17,616 nt of DNA from CAZBSE01 sp964494385 (GCA_964494385.1 CAZBSE010000026.1:1-17616), one strand, 5' to 3'; counted from the stretch's first letter, positions 1 through 6,713 are shown. The notes: a model not told the origin generated them from the letters alone. Made by a program: numbers and translations.

Positions 1-211
1 TCCCAAGGTTATGCATAATGTCTAAATCCTGTCCTAATTCAATCGCTTTCCCTGCCGGCTCAACACCCATTGTGATTATCCTATCAATATGGCTATAAAC
101 TCTTTTGATCTCTCCATTTACGAATAGATCCTCTATCAGAAATTCTTCTCTCAGCCTATCTGTTGTATAATGTTTTGCATCTTTTGAATTTGATGGCTGC
201 CTGATTTCCAT
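1..211 (-). CDS. kduI: 5-keto-4-deoxyuronate isomerase, N-terminal part (KduI)
   Basis: Only the first 70 codons are in the window; the gene runs off the left edge. The translation starts MEIRQPSNSKDAKHYTTD and continues through LREEFLIEDLFVNGEI and VYSHIDRIITMGVEPAGKAI, which matches the start of known KduI proteins (LRNEFLVE and VYSHIDRII are family hallmarks as I recall them). KduI is a cupin-fold metalloenzyme in the cytoplasm that isomerises 5-keto-4-deoxyuronate (DKI) to 2,5-diketo-3-deoxygluconate, after lyases release unsaturated uronates from pectin or other polyuronides. The start is fixed by a perfect AGGAGG eight bases before the ATG. It is the fourth gene of the minus-strand TRAP transporter cluster, 165 bases after dctM, so the transporter probably imports a uronate-type substrate. 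The catalytic cupin part lies outside the window. Confidence 0.9.
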   Translation of the reverse strand, partial: MEIRQPSNSKDAKHYTTDRLREEFLIEDLFVNGEIKRVYSHIDRIITMGVEPAGKAIELGQDLDIMHNLG

Positions 212-376
212 TTTTATTTCCTCCTGATTTTTAATTGTCTAAACATTTTTCTTATAAAATAGCAGTTTTAAAACTCACAGTTTATCAAAATAATGCTAAA
301 AACTTAAATGTCTCGTTCCCGGTATCTTTCAAGGATAACTTATATAAACTTTTCCTGCCTATAAAGTTTAATTTAA
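212..376 (-). other. dctM-kduI intergenic spacer with nested inverted repeats
   Basis: This 165-base AT-rich spacer holds no gene. It contains the 12-bp palindrome AGTTTTAAAACT (264-275), which overlaps a small inverted repeat AAACT-CAC-AGTTT (271-283); both sit inside outer arms TAGCA (260-264) and TGCTA (294-298). A second weak inverted repeat is AAACTTT (346-352) with AAAGTTT (363-369), just past the dctM stop. The spacer is long for an operon junction, so kduI may have its own promoter or operator here. No convincing -35/-10 pair was identified. Confidence 0.35.
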
Positions 377-1660
377 CTATTTAAAAAACAAACCCGGCAG
401 CCATAGTGAAAGCGCTGGAATAAACGTAACTAGCAGTAAAATTGTAAAATTACAAATTAAATAAGGTAACGCACCCTTAAATATATCTGTAATTTCCATT
501 TTAGAAATCTTGGCACACGCATTCAAACACATACCAACCGGGGGTGTAACCAGACCTATTGCAATTCCAACTATCATGATGGCACCAAATTGTAGCCCGC
601 TTACTCCAAGGCCCTTCATTACCGGCAATAATATTGGTACCACCAGCAATAATGCCGGTGTAACATCAATAAATGTTCCTATAATTAAAATAATAATATC
701 TAATATTAATAAAATCAAAAATCTGTGAACGTTTAAACTTAAGAAAAAATTAGCTATAAGGTCAGGCACATGTTCAATTGCTAAAATCCATGAAAAAATC
801 ATGGAAAATCCAATAATAATCATAATACTACTGGATGATAAAAACACCTTTTTTAAAACTTCCCCAAGCGATCTTACTTTTAATTCTCTATACAAAAGAA
901 ATCCTAATAACAATGCATATAAAGCAGCAATTCCTGCGACTTCAGTTGGTGTAGCGACGCCAAACGATATACATAATACAACAAGAACGGGCATCATTAC
1001 TGCAAGTGATCCATCTCTCATCGTACGGCCAAAATGCTTTATATCAAACTTGATAATTACTGGATGGTAATGCCTCTTTTTTGAAATAACGTAAACCAAT
1101 GCCAACTGAGTAACTCCAATCAATAATCCTGGTATTGCTCCTGCTAAAAACAAGGCACCTACTGACTCTCCTGATATCATGGCATACAAAAGCATAGGTA
1201 CACTGGGTGGTATGATCATTCCCATTGTAGATGAAGCTACTGTAATACCGACAGCTACTTCTTTAGGATAACCTTTTTCAATCATCTGCGGTATAAGTAC
1301 CGAACCAATCGCTGATGTATCCGCAACCGATGAGCCTGAGATACCGCCAAAAATCATACTTGCAATTATATTAACTTCTCCAAGTCCACCTTTAATTGGC
1401 CTTACTAAATACATACAAAAATCTATAATCCTTCTTGTAACCCCGCCTCTGTTCATCAGCTCTCCCATTAATATGAATAAAGGCAGCGCTATCATTGTAA
1501 AACTATTTGTACCTGCCCAAACACGTTGCGGGGCTATTACAGCTAATTCCGGACTATAAATTCCTATGTATAGTAAACTTGCCGCACCTATAGCAAAAGC
1601 AATTGGGACCCCTACAGCAGCAAGTAAAAAAAATGTTCCTACTAATAATGCCACCGACAT
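377..1660 (-). CDS. dctM: TRAP transporter large permease subunit (DctM)
   Basis: The 427-residue protein is almost entirely hydrophobic, with about a dozen predicted membrane helices, the usual size for DctM. Family features seen include the N-terminal GVPIAFAIGAASLLYIG, ALPLFILMGELMNRGG, GGISGSSVADTSAIGSVLIPQM near residues 104-125, and the C-terminal GLVTPPVGMCLNAC segment. DctM is the transport-forming subunit of tripartite ATP-independent periplasmic (TRAP) systems, which use an ion gradient (usually sodium) to import carboxylates and sugar acids delivered by DctP. The start has AAAGGAGA upstream. It follows dctQ by 41 bases and precedes kduI. The substrate cannot be read from this subunit; kduI next door suggests a uronate or unsaturated uronate. 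Confidence 0.93.
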   Translation of the reverse strand: MSVALLVGTFFLLAAVGVPIAFAIGAASLLYIGIYSPELAVIAPQRVWAGTNSFTMIALPLFILMGELMNRGGVTRRIIDFCMYLVRPIKGGLGEVNIIASMIFGGISGSSVADTSAIGSVLIPQMIEKGYPKEVAVGITVASSTMGMIIPPSVPMLLYAMISGESVGALFLAGAIPGLLIGVTQLALVYVISKKRHYHPVIIKFDIKHFGRTMRDGSLAVMMPVLVVLCISFGVATPTEVAGIAALYALLLGFLLYRELKVRSLGEVLKKVFLSSSSIMIIIGFSMIFSWILAIEHVPDLIANFFLSLNVHRFLILLILDIIILIIGTFIDVTPALLLVVPILLPVMKGLGVSGLQFGAIMIVGIAIGLVTPPVGMCLNACAKISKMEITDIFKGALPYLICNFTILLLVTFIPALSLWLPGLFFK

Positions 1661-1701
1661 TTCGATATTCTCCTTTTAAATATTATTATAAGATAATTAA
1701 G

Positions 1702-2202
1702 TTACATTGATCTTCTTTTAAAATCGCTAATTTTTAATGCTATTTTCCTACCCTCATATATTACAACTAATGCAAATGCTATGGGCATCATCGTGTAAGC
1801 AGCTCCATACGGGATTTTAATACCCAATGTCAGCGGCTTTCCTGCTTTTTCAATCCAGTCTAAACTGAGATATCCTATAATTACTACAACACTAATATTT
1901 ATACAACTTATTAGTATATCAACGATTATTTTAATTTTTGGAGGCAATTTATCTTTTAAAAGTGATATCTTAATATGTTCTTCATCTTTTATACCTAAAA
2001 TCAAACCAAAGTAAGTTGTTCCAATAAATAATAAAATAATTAACTCTTCCGTCCAATTAAAAGCAATATTGAAAATATATCTTAAAAATACTGTCATTAT
2101 AATAAAAAATGCCATGGCACTCATAAGTCCGCAATTCCAGTAATATAAACCGTTATCAAGACCAATAAATAAGCCGTTAAATATTTTTTTTAGTACTTTC
2201 AT
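1702..2202 (-). CDS. dctQ: TRAP transporter small permease subunit (DctQ)
   Basis: The 166-residue protein has four predicted membrane helices, the standard DctQ topology and size. It carries the family-like segment FNWTEELIILLFIGTTYFGLILGIKDEEHIKI around residues 48-78, in which the conserved W-x-E-E after helix 2 and the charged EH patch are typical. DctQ pairs with DctM to form the membrane complex of the TRAP transporter. The start has GGAGAAAG upstream. It lies between dctP and dctM, with the usual P-Q-M order. The 121 bases separating it from dctP contain a strong hairpin (see separate entry). Confidence 0.9.
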   Translation of the reverse strand: MKVLKKIFNGLFIGLDNGLYYWNCGLMSAMAFFIIMTVFLRYIFNIAFNWTEELIILLFIGTTYFGLILGIKDEEHIKISLLKDKLPPKIKIIVDILISCINISVVVIIGYLSLDWIEKAGKPLTLGIKIPYGAAYTMMPIAFALVVIYEGRKIALKISDFKRRSM

Positions 2203-2230
2203 TATCTTTCTCCGTAAAATACCCCTTTTT

Positions 2231-2273
2231 ATATAGGAAAGAGAAAGGTAAACACACTTCCTCTTTCCTATAT
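2231..2273 (-). other. Stem-loop between dctP and dctQ
   Basis: Positions 2231-2247 and 2257-2273 form a near-perfect inverted repeat. The outer 13 bp (ATATAGGAAAGAG against CTCTTTCCTATAT) pair exactly. In the minus-strand transcript the next position is a G-U wobble, followed by three more pairs, giving a 17-bp helix with a 9-base loop. It is not followed by a U-tract in the sense direction (the 3' flank is AAAAAGGGG), so it is not a standard terminator. A hairpin between a binding-protein gene and its permease genes commonly protects the upstream mRNA or lowers downstream expression; that role is inferred here. Confidence 0.7.
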
Positions 2274-2323
2274 TTTACTTTCTTACTTATATCTTCCTTT
2301 TACAGTATTGCTCTGTCAATCTT

Positions 2324-3433
2324 CTATTCTAGTTCAGCTCGTGCTCTATCCAGAAGATCTTGAGTAAACCATCCTTCATCAATATAGTAGTCGTAAACAG
2401 GTGCACACATATCAATAAATACCTGTTTCTGCTCTTTTGTTAATGTGGTAACTTCCATGTTTTCTTCTATTATAGGTATACCTGCTGCTTCTTTTGTCTG
2501 CATTAAGGTATCACTATACTTCATCGATTCTTTACCTGCATCGACAACAATATCCTTAAGGTAAGCAGGCAATGAATTCAGCCAGTCAGGATTTACTATG
2601 AAAGGATCCGGATGGATTTGGTAATTAGCCATTGTAATATATTTTTGGACTTCGTAAAATTTCTTATCACAAATATTAACAACTGGATTCTCCTCACCAT
2701 CTGCAACACCTGTTTTTAGTGCCATATATAATTCAACATAAGCAATGGAAACCGGGTTTGCTCCTAAAGCTTCCATAATTTTAATAATGGCATCTACTGG
2801 AGGAGTTCTCATTTTAAGTCCTACGATATCTTCCGGAACTACAATTGGCCTTACATTATTTGTCCATTGTCTAAATCCGCCTGCATCTCCGGTTGCCAGG
2901 ACAACAAGACCTTGATCCGAAGCACTTGCAGCAATCTCGTCTCCAATAGGTCCTCTTGCAATTTTTACGAAATCATCTGCTTTATCAAATAAGAAGGGCA
3001 TCAAATAAAGTGTTAATTGTTGTGTAACTAAATCAAAGCAACCTACTCTAGCGCCTTCCAGTGCTCCCGTTTTAACTGATTCCAACATTTCAGTTTCGGT
3101 TCCAAGTTGACCACCCGGATATATTTCTACATCTATTGCACCCTCTGAATTTTTCTCAACTAATTGCTCAAAAAATAACAAAGACAGATGCCTGGGCATA
3201 TCAGTTCCATGTGTATGCCCGATCTTCATTGTATATGTTCCGGGTGCCACTACTTCTTCTTCCTCTTCAACTACTGCTTCTTCTACTTCTTCTTCAGCTG
3301 TTGCTTCTTCCACTTCTTCCTCGGCTGCTGCTTCTTCCACTGCTGCTTCTTCTTTACACCCTGCAAGTGAAAAAGTTACAACAATTGATATACTTAACAA
3401 CAACACTATTATCCATAATAATGATTTTTTCAT
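2324..3433 (-). CDS. dctP: TRAP transporter solute-binding lipoprotein (DctP)
   Basis: The 369-residue protein has a lipoprotein signal peptide with hydrophobic core and lipobox LAGC (Cys26). It is followed by an unusual low-complexity tether of Glu, Ala and Val (about residues 27-62) made of roughly nine-residue repeats of the AEEEVEEA type. The binding domain begins near residue 65. It shows DctP-family signatures: YPGGQLGTETEMLESVKTGALEG, the GLKMRTPP segment with the conserved ligand-binding Arg (Arg209), and YMALKTGVADGEENPVVNI. The protein would capture an organic acid outside the membrane and hand it to DctQM. The start is set by AAGGAAAGG upstream. It is the first gene of dctPQM-kduI, with a roughly 300-base leader/spacer to the IclR gene. 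The substrate is inferred to be a uronate from its neighbours. Confidence 0.93.
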   Translation of the reverse strand: MKKSLLWIIVLLLSISIVVTFSLAGCKEEAAVEEAAAEEEVEEATAEEEVEEAVVEEEEEVVAPGTYTMKIGHTHGTDMPRHLSLLFFEQLVEKNSEGAIDVEIYPGGQLGTETEMLESVKTGALEGARVGCFDLVTQQLTLYLMPFLFDKADDFVKIARGPIGDEIAASASDQGLVVLATGDAGGFRQWTNNVRPIVVPEDIVGLKMRTPPVDAIIKIMEALGANPVSIAYVELYMALKTGVADGEENPVVNICDKKFYEVQKYITMANYQIHPDPFIVNPDWLNSLPAYLKDIVVDAGKESMKYSDTLMQTKEAAGIPIIEENMEVTTLTKEQKQVFIDMCAPVYDYYIDEGWFTQDLLDRARAELE

Positions 3434-3555
3434 TTCTATATCCTTTCCTTATAAACTTCCTGTTATTTTTTACTATAAAAAATTAATATATTTTTTCTTA
3501 GAAATCACCTCCTTTGCCACTTTACTTTTCATATCATCTTTGGTAAATTTCTCCT

Positions 3556-3624
3556 GAGATTTGTTTGTGTTGTGGTTCTAATATAACCCAATAAGGATTA
3601 TATCAGTCATCACAAGCAAATCTC
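3556..3624. repeat. Interrupted 14-bp inverted repeat around the dctP promoter
   Basis: Arms GAGATTTGTTTGTG (3556-3569) and CACAAGCAAATCTC (3611-3624) are complementary at 13 of 14 positions, with their centre near 3590. The putative -10 hexamer (3597-3602) lies between them, and the expected transcription start is close to the centre. The arms are about 55 bp apart centre to centre, roughly five helical turns, which would suit a looped or paired-dimer regulator. As RNA they could also close a long stem around an inner hairpin. Confidence 0.6.
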
Positions 3625-3638
3625 TTTTTTTCTAACAT
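3603..3638 (-). CDS. Possible 11-residue leader peptide upstream of dctP
   Basis: An ATG at 3638 opens an 11-codon frame (MLEKKRFACDD, then TGA). It is preceded by GAGGTGAT, which matches the 16S 3' end over eight bases, with GAGG six bases from the ATG. The ribosome site is better than that of several real genes in this window. The frame overlaps the right arm of the dctP-leader inverted repeat, and its stop codon overlaps the extended -10. It would be translated only from a transcript starting upstream, for example read-through from the IclR gene. It could be a regulatory uORF or chance. Confidence 0.3.
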   Translation of the reverse strand: MLEKKRFACDD

Positions 3639-3739
3639 TCATCACCTCACTTTTAATTATTTTTTTGTACTTTTGTTTTATTCTTTTACCTGATAGAAAA
3701 ACTTTTTTGTTCTTTAAAAATTAAGCTAAGGCTTTAAAA

Positions 3740-4492
3740 TTACTGTTCAATAAACCCTAATTCTTTTGAAATTCTATTCGCTTTATCTATTAAAATATCC
3801 TTAAACGTAATTAATTTTGATAAATTCATCCTTGTCTTTATCGCAGATATACTTACTGCATATCTAACTCTCCTGCTGTAATCTTTAATCGGCGCGGCGA
3901 TACAGCAGATATTTTCCTCATGTTCTGAATCGTCAATTGCAAATCCCTTACTTTGTATATCTTTTATAGCTTTAATAAACTCTTTTTTATCGGTAATTGT
4001 CTTTTTTGTCAGAGGTATAAAATCGAGACTCCCGATTATGCTATTTATAATCTCATCCGTTTGAAAAGCCAAAATTGCCTTTCCTGCCGCGGTACAATTA
4101 ATAGGAGCAACGTTTCCAATTCTTGAATACATCCTGATAGGCTTTATGCTTTCAATTTTATCTATATAAACAACTCTCTTTCCATCAAATGTAGTCAGGT
4201 GAATGGTTTCGTTTGAATACTTTTCAAGTTCCAATAGATATGGGTGCGCAATATTTCTTATATCTATGGAATCAATTATTTTTGTGGCAATATTTAAGAA
4301 TTTTAATCCCAGGCTGTATTTTTTATTGCCTGGATTCATTCTAACAAAATTATATTTTAATAATGTTTTTAAGAATCTATGAATTGTGCTTTTATCTATA
4401 TCCAGTTTATCAGCAATATCTTTAAGCCTTAATTCACTGCTGTTCTCTAATAAATCTATTATTTTAAAAAATCTTATTAGTGTCTCTACCAT
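3740..4492 (-). CDS. IclR-family transcriptional regulator (KdgR-like role likely)
   Basis: A 250-residue protein from the ATG at 4492. An in-frame TTG at 4504 would add four residues, but neither start has a clear ribosome site, and the family usually begins close to the ETLIRFFKIIDLLE helix. The N-terminal winged helix-turn-helix is clear (LRLKDIADKLDIDKSTIHRFLKTLLKYNFV, about residues 21-50 from this start). It is followed by an effector domain with the family-typical GNVAPINCTAAGKAILAF and DDSEHEENICCIAAPI segments. IclR proteins bind small organic acids; KdgR controls uronate use in enterobacteria. Its place directly upstream of dctPQM-kduI suggests it regulates them, responding to a uronate-pathway intermediate such as KDG. 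That assignment rests on context. Confidence 0.88.
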   Translation of the reverse strand: MVETLIRFFKIIDLLENSSELRLKDIADKLDIDKSTIHRFLKTLLKYNFVRMNPGNKKYSLGLKFLNIATKIIDSIDIRNIAHPYLLELEKYSNETIHLTTFDGKRVVYIDKIESIKPIRMYSRIGNVAPINCTAAGKAILAFQTDEIINSIIGSLDFIPLTKKTITDKKEFIKAIKDIQSKGFAIDDSEHEENICCIAAPIKDYSRRVRYAVSISAIKTRMNLSKLITFKDILIDKANRISKELGFIEQ

Positions 4493-4536
4493 ATAAAATT
4501 TCAAATAATAATATTTAGTTTCATTATTTAAAACTT

Positions 4537-4565
4537 AAAATACCAAAACAAATCGTCTTTGTCAA
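4537..4565 (-). promoter_or_regulatory. Promoter of the IclR gene
   Basis: A perfect -35 TTGACA (4560-4565, minus strand), a 17-bp spacer and a -10 TATTTT (4537-4542) preceded by TGG, giving an extended -10 (TGn). Transcription would start near 4530, about 37 bases before the ATG at 4492. It shares its -35 region with the opposing FAH promoter. Confidence 0.7.
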
Positions 4566-4586
4566 GAATTTGATTTAATATATATT
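4559..4586 (+). promoter_or_regulatory. Promoter of the FAH-LysE operon, overlapping the iclR promoter
   Basis: On the plus strand, a -35 TTGTCA (4559-4564), a 16-bp spacer and a -10 TATATT (4581-4586), each five of six to consensus. The -35 overlaps the opposing iclR -35 TTGACA (4560-4565) because TTGTCAA reads TTGACAA on the other strand. The predicted start near 4593 gives the FAH mRNA a leader of about 160 bases. Confidence 0.5.
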
Positions 4587-4616
4587 CTTCTTTTATTAGG
4601 ATTTAATTTTGATTAC

Positions 4617-4666
4617 AGGAGGGAAAAATTTTCCACTTAAAAGTAAATTAACTCAAAATTTTGAGT
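4617..4666 (+). promoter_or_regulatory. FAH leader: orphan Shine-Dalgarno and two palindromes
   Basis: ACAGGAGGG (4617-4623... last G at 4623) is a strong ribosome-binding sequence with no start codon at a usable distance. It runs into the inverted repeat GGAAAA-A-TTTTCC (4622-4634). Further on is the perfect 16-bp palindrome ACTCAAAATTTTGAGT (4651-4666), the best operator candidate in the iclR-FAH interval. Both palindromes lie downstream of the predicted FAH start site, so a bound protein would act as a roadblock; as RNA they could fold into small hairpins. Confidence 0.5.
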
Positions 4667-4751
4667 ATTTAAATAAAAGTCTTTCTAAAAAATCATAAAA
4701 AAATTAGAATAAGATACTGATTAAAATTTAACTACATGCAAAGAGGACAAT

Positions 4752-5420
4752 ATGTTTTTTAAACCTGATATTAAAACTTATATTCCGGGTAAGATAGTAT
4801 GTGTGGGAATGAACTATAAATCACATGTCAGAGAACAGGATGGCCGTTTTCCCGAAAAGCCGGTGCTCTTTCCCAAGGCAAAAAGCTGCATAGTAAAAAA
4901 CGGTGAATACATCGTATATCCGCCGGAGGTCAAAGAGCTTGATTACGAAGTAGAACTCGCTGTGGTAATAGGTAAAAGGATGAAGGATATACCCGCAGAA
5001 AAAGTACCGGATCATATTTACGGTTATACTATAATGAATGATATTACAGCCAGAGATATCCAGAATAATGAATCTCAGTGGTACAGAGGTAAAAGTTTTG
5101 ATACTTTCGGGCCGATGGGACCGGTCATCGTTGAAAAAAGCAGAATACACCACCCCCAGAATCTGAATCTTAAATCTTATGTGAATGGTGAGTTAAGACA
5201 GAACGGAAATACATCGGATATGATATTTGGAATCTATGAGCTCCTATCATATATCTGCAGGTCCATCACGCTGGAAACAGGGGACCTCGTATCCACGGGG
5301 ACCCCATCAGGAGTGGGGATTTTCACAAAAGAGAAAAAATTACTAAGGCCCGGAGATACGGTAATTTGTGAAGTTGAAGGAATAGGAAAACTGGAAAATA
5401 AAATTGTTTCAGCTCGATAA
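4752..5420 (+). CDS. Fumarylacetoacetate hydrolase (FAH) family protein
   Basis: The 222-residue protein is a single FAH domain, the size of small bacterial members and of FAHD1-type acylpyruvases. Visible family features are GKIVCVGMNYKSHVREQ (13-29), the metal ligands Glu66 and Glu68 in LDYEVELAVVIGK with Asp97 in MNDITARDIQ, KSFDTFGPMGP (114-123), and the GTPSGVG loop (183-189). Such enzymes use Mg2+ or Mn2+ to cleave C-C bonds in diketo acids, or to isomerise or decarboxylate related substrates. Next to a uronate module, a 2,4-diketo-3-deoxy sugar acid is a possible substrate, but that is inference. The start has AAGAGG upstream. It is divergent from the IclR gene and 71 bases ahead of a LysE-type exporter. 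Confidence 0.9.
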   Translation: MFFKPDIKTYIPGKIVCVGMNYKSHVREQDGRFPEKPVLFPKAKSCIVKNGEYIVYPPEVKELDYEVELAVVIGKRMKDIPAEKVPDHIYGYTIMNDITARDIQNNESQWYRGKSFDTFGPMGPVIVEKSRIHHPQNLNLKSYVNGELRQNGNTSDMIFGIYELLSYICRSITLETGDLVSTGTPSGVGIFTKEKKLLRPGDTVICEVEGIGKLENKIVSAR

Positions 5421-5491
5421 ATCACAGACTGGCAGAATCTTTATCCGGCTAATGGAAAATTTCAAATATTTCTCTTTTAAAATAAGAAAAA

Positions 5492-6142
5492 ATGAATGAT
5501 ATTTATCAGATCTTTATAGGCTCCATGATTGTAGCTTTCTCCGGCGCAATGGTGCCCGGCCCCATGCTTACCCTGGTTATCAGCAGTGTTGCCAAAAAAG
5601 GCTTCTGGACTTCTTTTTTTATTGTGGTGGGCCATTCTCTGCTGGAGCTGGTGGTGGTAATAGGATTTTTACTTGGAATATTAAAATATTTGGAAAATCC
5701 AGTTATTGTCAAAATAATAGGGATACTGGGGGGAGTTTTTTTACTGTATATTGGGGTCGATATTATAATCTCAATCTTTAAAAAGAAATATGCAATTGAT
5801 TTCAAATCAATTGCAAAAAAGAGAACCATTACCGGAAAATCTACCGGAACGGTGATACTTCAAGGTATTCTGATAAGTCTTATGAATCCATACTGGTATA
5901 TCTGGTGGATCAGCATAGGAGCAGCTTTTCTTATAAAAAGTGTAAAATTCAACACCCCGGGTATTTCCTCCTTTTATATCGGACACATCAGCGCAGATTT
6001 TATCTGGTATTTATTTATCGGATTTTTAATAAACACGGGGCGTAAATTCTTCAACCAGAAAATATACAACTGTATACTGGCTGCCTGCAGTGCGTTTTTA
6101 TTTTACCTGGGTATAAGATTTATTATTGAGGCTTTAACCTAA
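5492..6142 (+). CDS. LysE/RhtB-family exporter
   Basis: The 216-residue membrane protein has about six predicted helices. It begins with the LysE-type signature AFSGAMVPGPMLTLVISSVAKKGFWTSFFIVVGHSLLEL (about residues 15-49); the PGP motif and the GH in helix 2 are characteristic. A second conserved stretch is GILISLMNPYWYIWWISIGAAFL (about 126-148), with the usual NP-x-x-W pattern. The family exports amino acids, but the substrate here is unknown. It may share a transcript with the FAH gene 71 bases upstream. The ribosome site is weak (an A-rich AAGAAAAA stretch before the ATG). No terminator was seen before the ArsR gene. Confidence 0.85.
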   Translation: MNDIYQIFIGSMIVAFSGAMVPGPMLTLVISSVAKKGFWTSFFIVVGHSLLELVVVIGFLLGILKYLENPVIVKIIGILGGVFLLYIGVDIIISIFKKKYAIDFKSIAKKRTITGKSTGTVILQGILISLMNPYWYIWWISIGAAFLIKSVKFNTPGISSFYIGHISADFIWYLFIGFLINTGRKFFNQKIYNCILAACSAFLFYLGIRFIIEALT

Positions 6143-6161
6143 CCCGCTACAATTTATATTC

Positions 6162-6202
6162 TTTCCATATTTTAACAAATTCTAATATCTTTTTTATGGA
6201 AA
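6162..6202. repeat. Inverted repeat in the LysE-ArsR spacer
   Basis: TTTCCATA (6162-6169) and TATGGAAA (6195-6202) are perfect 8-bp inverted arms, 25 bases apart, in the 218-base AT-rich spacer between the LysE and ArsR genes. The spacing is too wide for a standard terminator. It could be an operator pair or chance in AT-rich DNA. Confidence 0.25.
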
Positions 6203-6360
6203 AACGTTACAAATCAATTTTATTAAAATAATATCATCTGTACCTTCGATATTTTTTTAAATACTTTAAACAGTGAATATTGTAATATTAGAATATATAT
6301 AGTATTATTTTAATTCATATTACCTTTACCCGCGATTTAAAATCAGATAGGAGCGTCTCT

Positions 6361-6696
6361 ATGGAAAAAGAGGACTTTTACGACTTGCATGCGGACATAT
6401 GCAAAACCATTTCTAATCCGAGAAGGCAGGCTATTATCGATACCATACGGGGAGATGAAATGACAGTTAGCGCTCTGGTAAAAAAGACGGGAATATCTCA
6501 GGCAAATCTTTCTCAGCATCTGGCAATTCTAAGAGCAAAAGGAGTTGTGCATACCAGAAGAGAAGGCACCAATGTTTTTTATTCGATTGCAAACCCAAAA
6601 ATTATAGAAGCATATGACCTTATAAGCGAAGTGCTAAGAGAATCGATACAATCAAGAAATAAAACCGTAACAGACGTATTAAATTACAATAAATAG
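6361..6696 (+). CDS. ArsR-family winged-helix regulator
   Basis: The 111-residue protein fits the ArsR/SmtB fold: an N-terminal helix (CKTISNPRRQAIIDTIRG, about 14-31), the DNA-recognition region TVSALVKKTGISQANLSQHLAILRAKGVV (35-63), and a wing with HTRREGTNVFYSIANPKI (64-81). The classical metal motif ELCVCDL of helix 3 is absent and only one Cys (Cys14) is present. It is therefore unlikely to be an arsenic or zinc sensor of the standard type, or a two-Cys redox sensor of the BigR/SqrR type. The ribosome site is AGGAG. It precedes the DsrE-like gene by 17 bases, so the two are almost certainly co-transcribed, with regulation probably autogenous. Confidence 0.88.
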   Translation: MEKEDFYDLHADICKTISNPRRQAIIDTIRGDEMTVSALVKKTGISQANLSQHLAILRAKGVVHTRREGTNVFYSIANPKIIEAYDLISEVLRESIQSRNKTVTDVLNYNK

Positions 6697-6713
6697 TCAG
6701 CAGGAGCTATAAA

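Larger units (their letters stand above)
3434..3739 (-). promoter_or_regulatory. dctP leader and iclR-dctP spacer
   Basis: These 306 bases carry no conventional gene but much structure on the minus strand. There is an extended -10 TGATATAAT (hexamer at 3597-3602) with no clear -35. A 14-bp inverted repeat, GAGATTTGTTTGTG (3556-3569) with CACAAGCAAATCTC (3611-3624, one mismatch), brackets the likely start site. A second inverted repeat (3582-3589 with 3595-3602) overlaps the -10. There is a tiny ORF with a strong ribosome site (3603-3638), and a perfect AAAGGAGGTGA (around 3508-3518) that is not followed by a start codon at a normal distance. The region is likely the control region of the transporter operon and a plausible target of the neighbouring IclR protein. 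Confidence 0.55.

Noticed and set aside
3136..3486. Plus-strand Leu/Pro-rich frames (116 and 60 codons) opposite dctP
   Set aside because: They are the reverse of the Glu/Ala repeat of the DctP tether, which gives long Leu or Cys/Phe runs on the other strand; no ribosome site or family match.
3473..3532. 19-codon minus-strand ORF (MKSKVAKEVISKKKYINFL) upstream of dctP
   Set aside because: It spans the orphan AAAGGAGGTGA but has no ribosome site at a good distance from its own ATG; likely chance in AT-rich DNA.
3556..3631. The 14-bp inverted repeat followed by T7 as a plus-strand terminator
   Set aside because: The loop is over 40 bases and no plus-strand gene precedes it, so a terminator in that direction has nothing to end.
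4821..5153. 110-codon frame antisense to the FAH gene
   Set aside because: It lies wholly inside a clearly conserved gene and its translation shows no family features.
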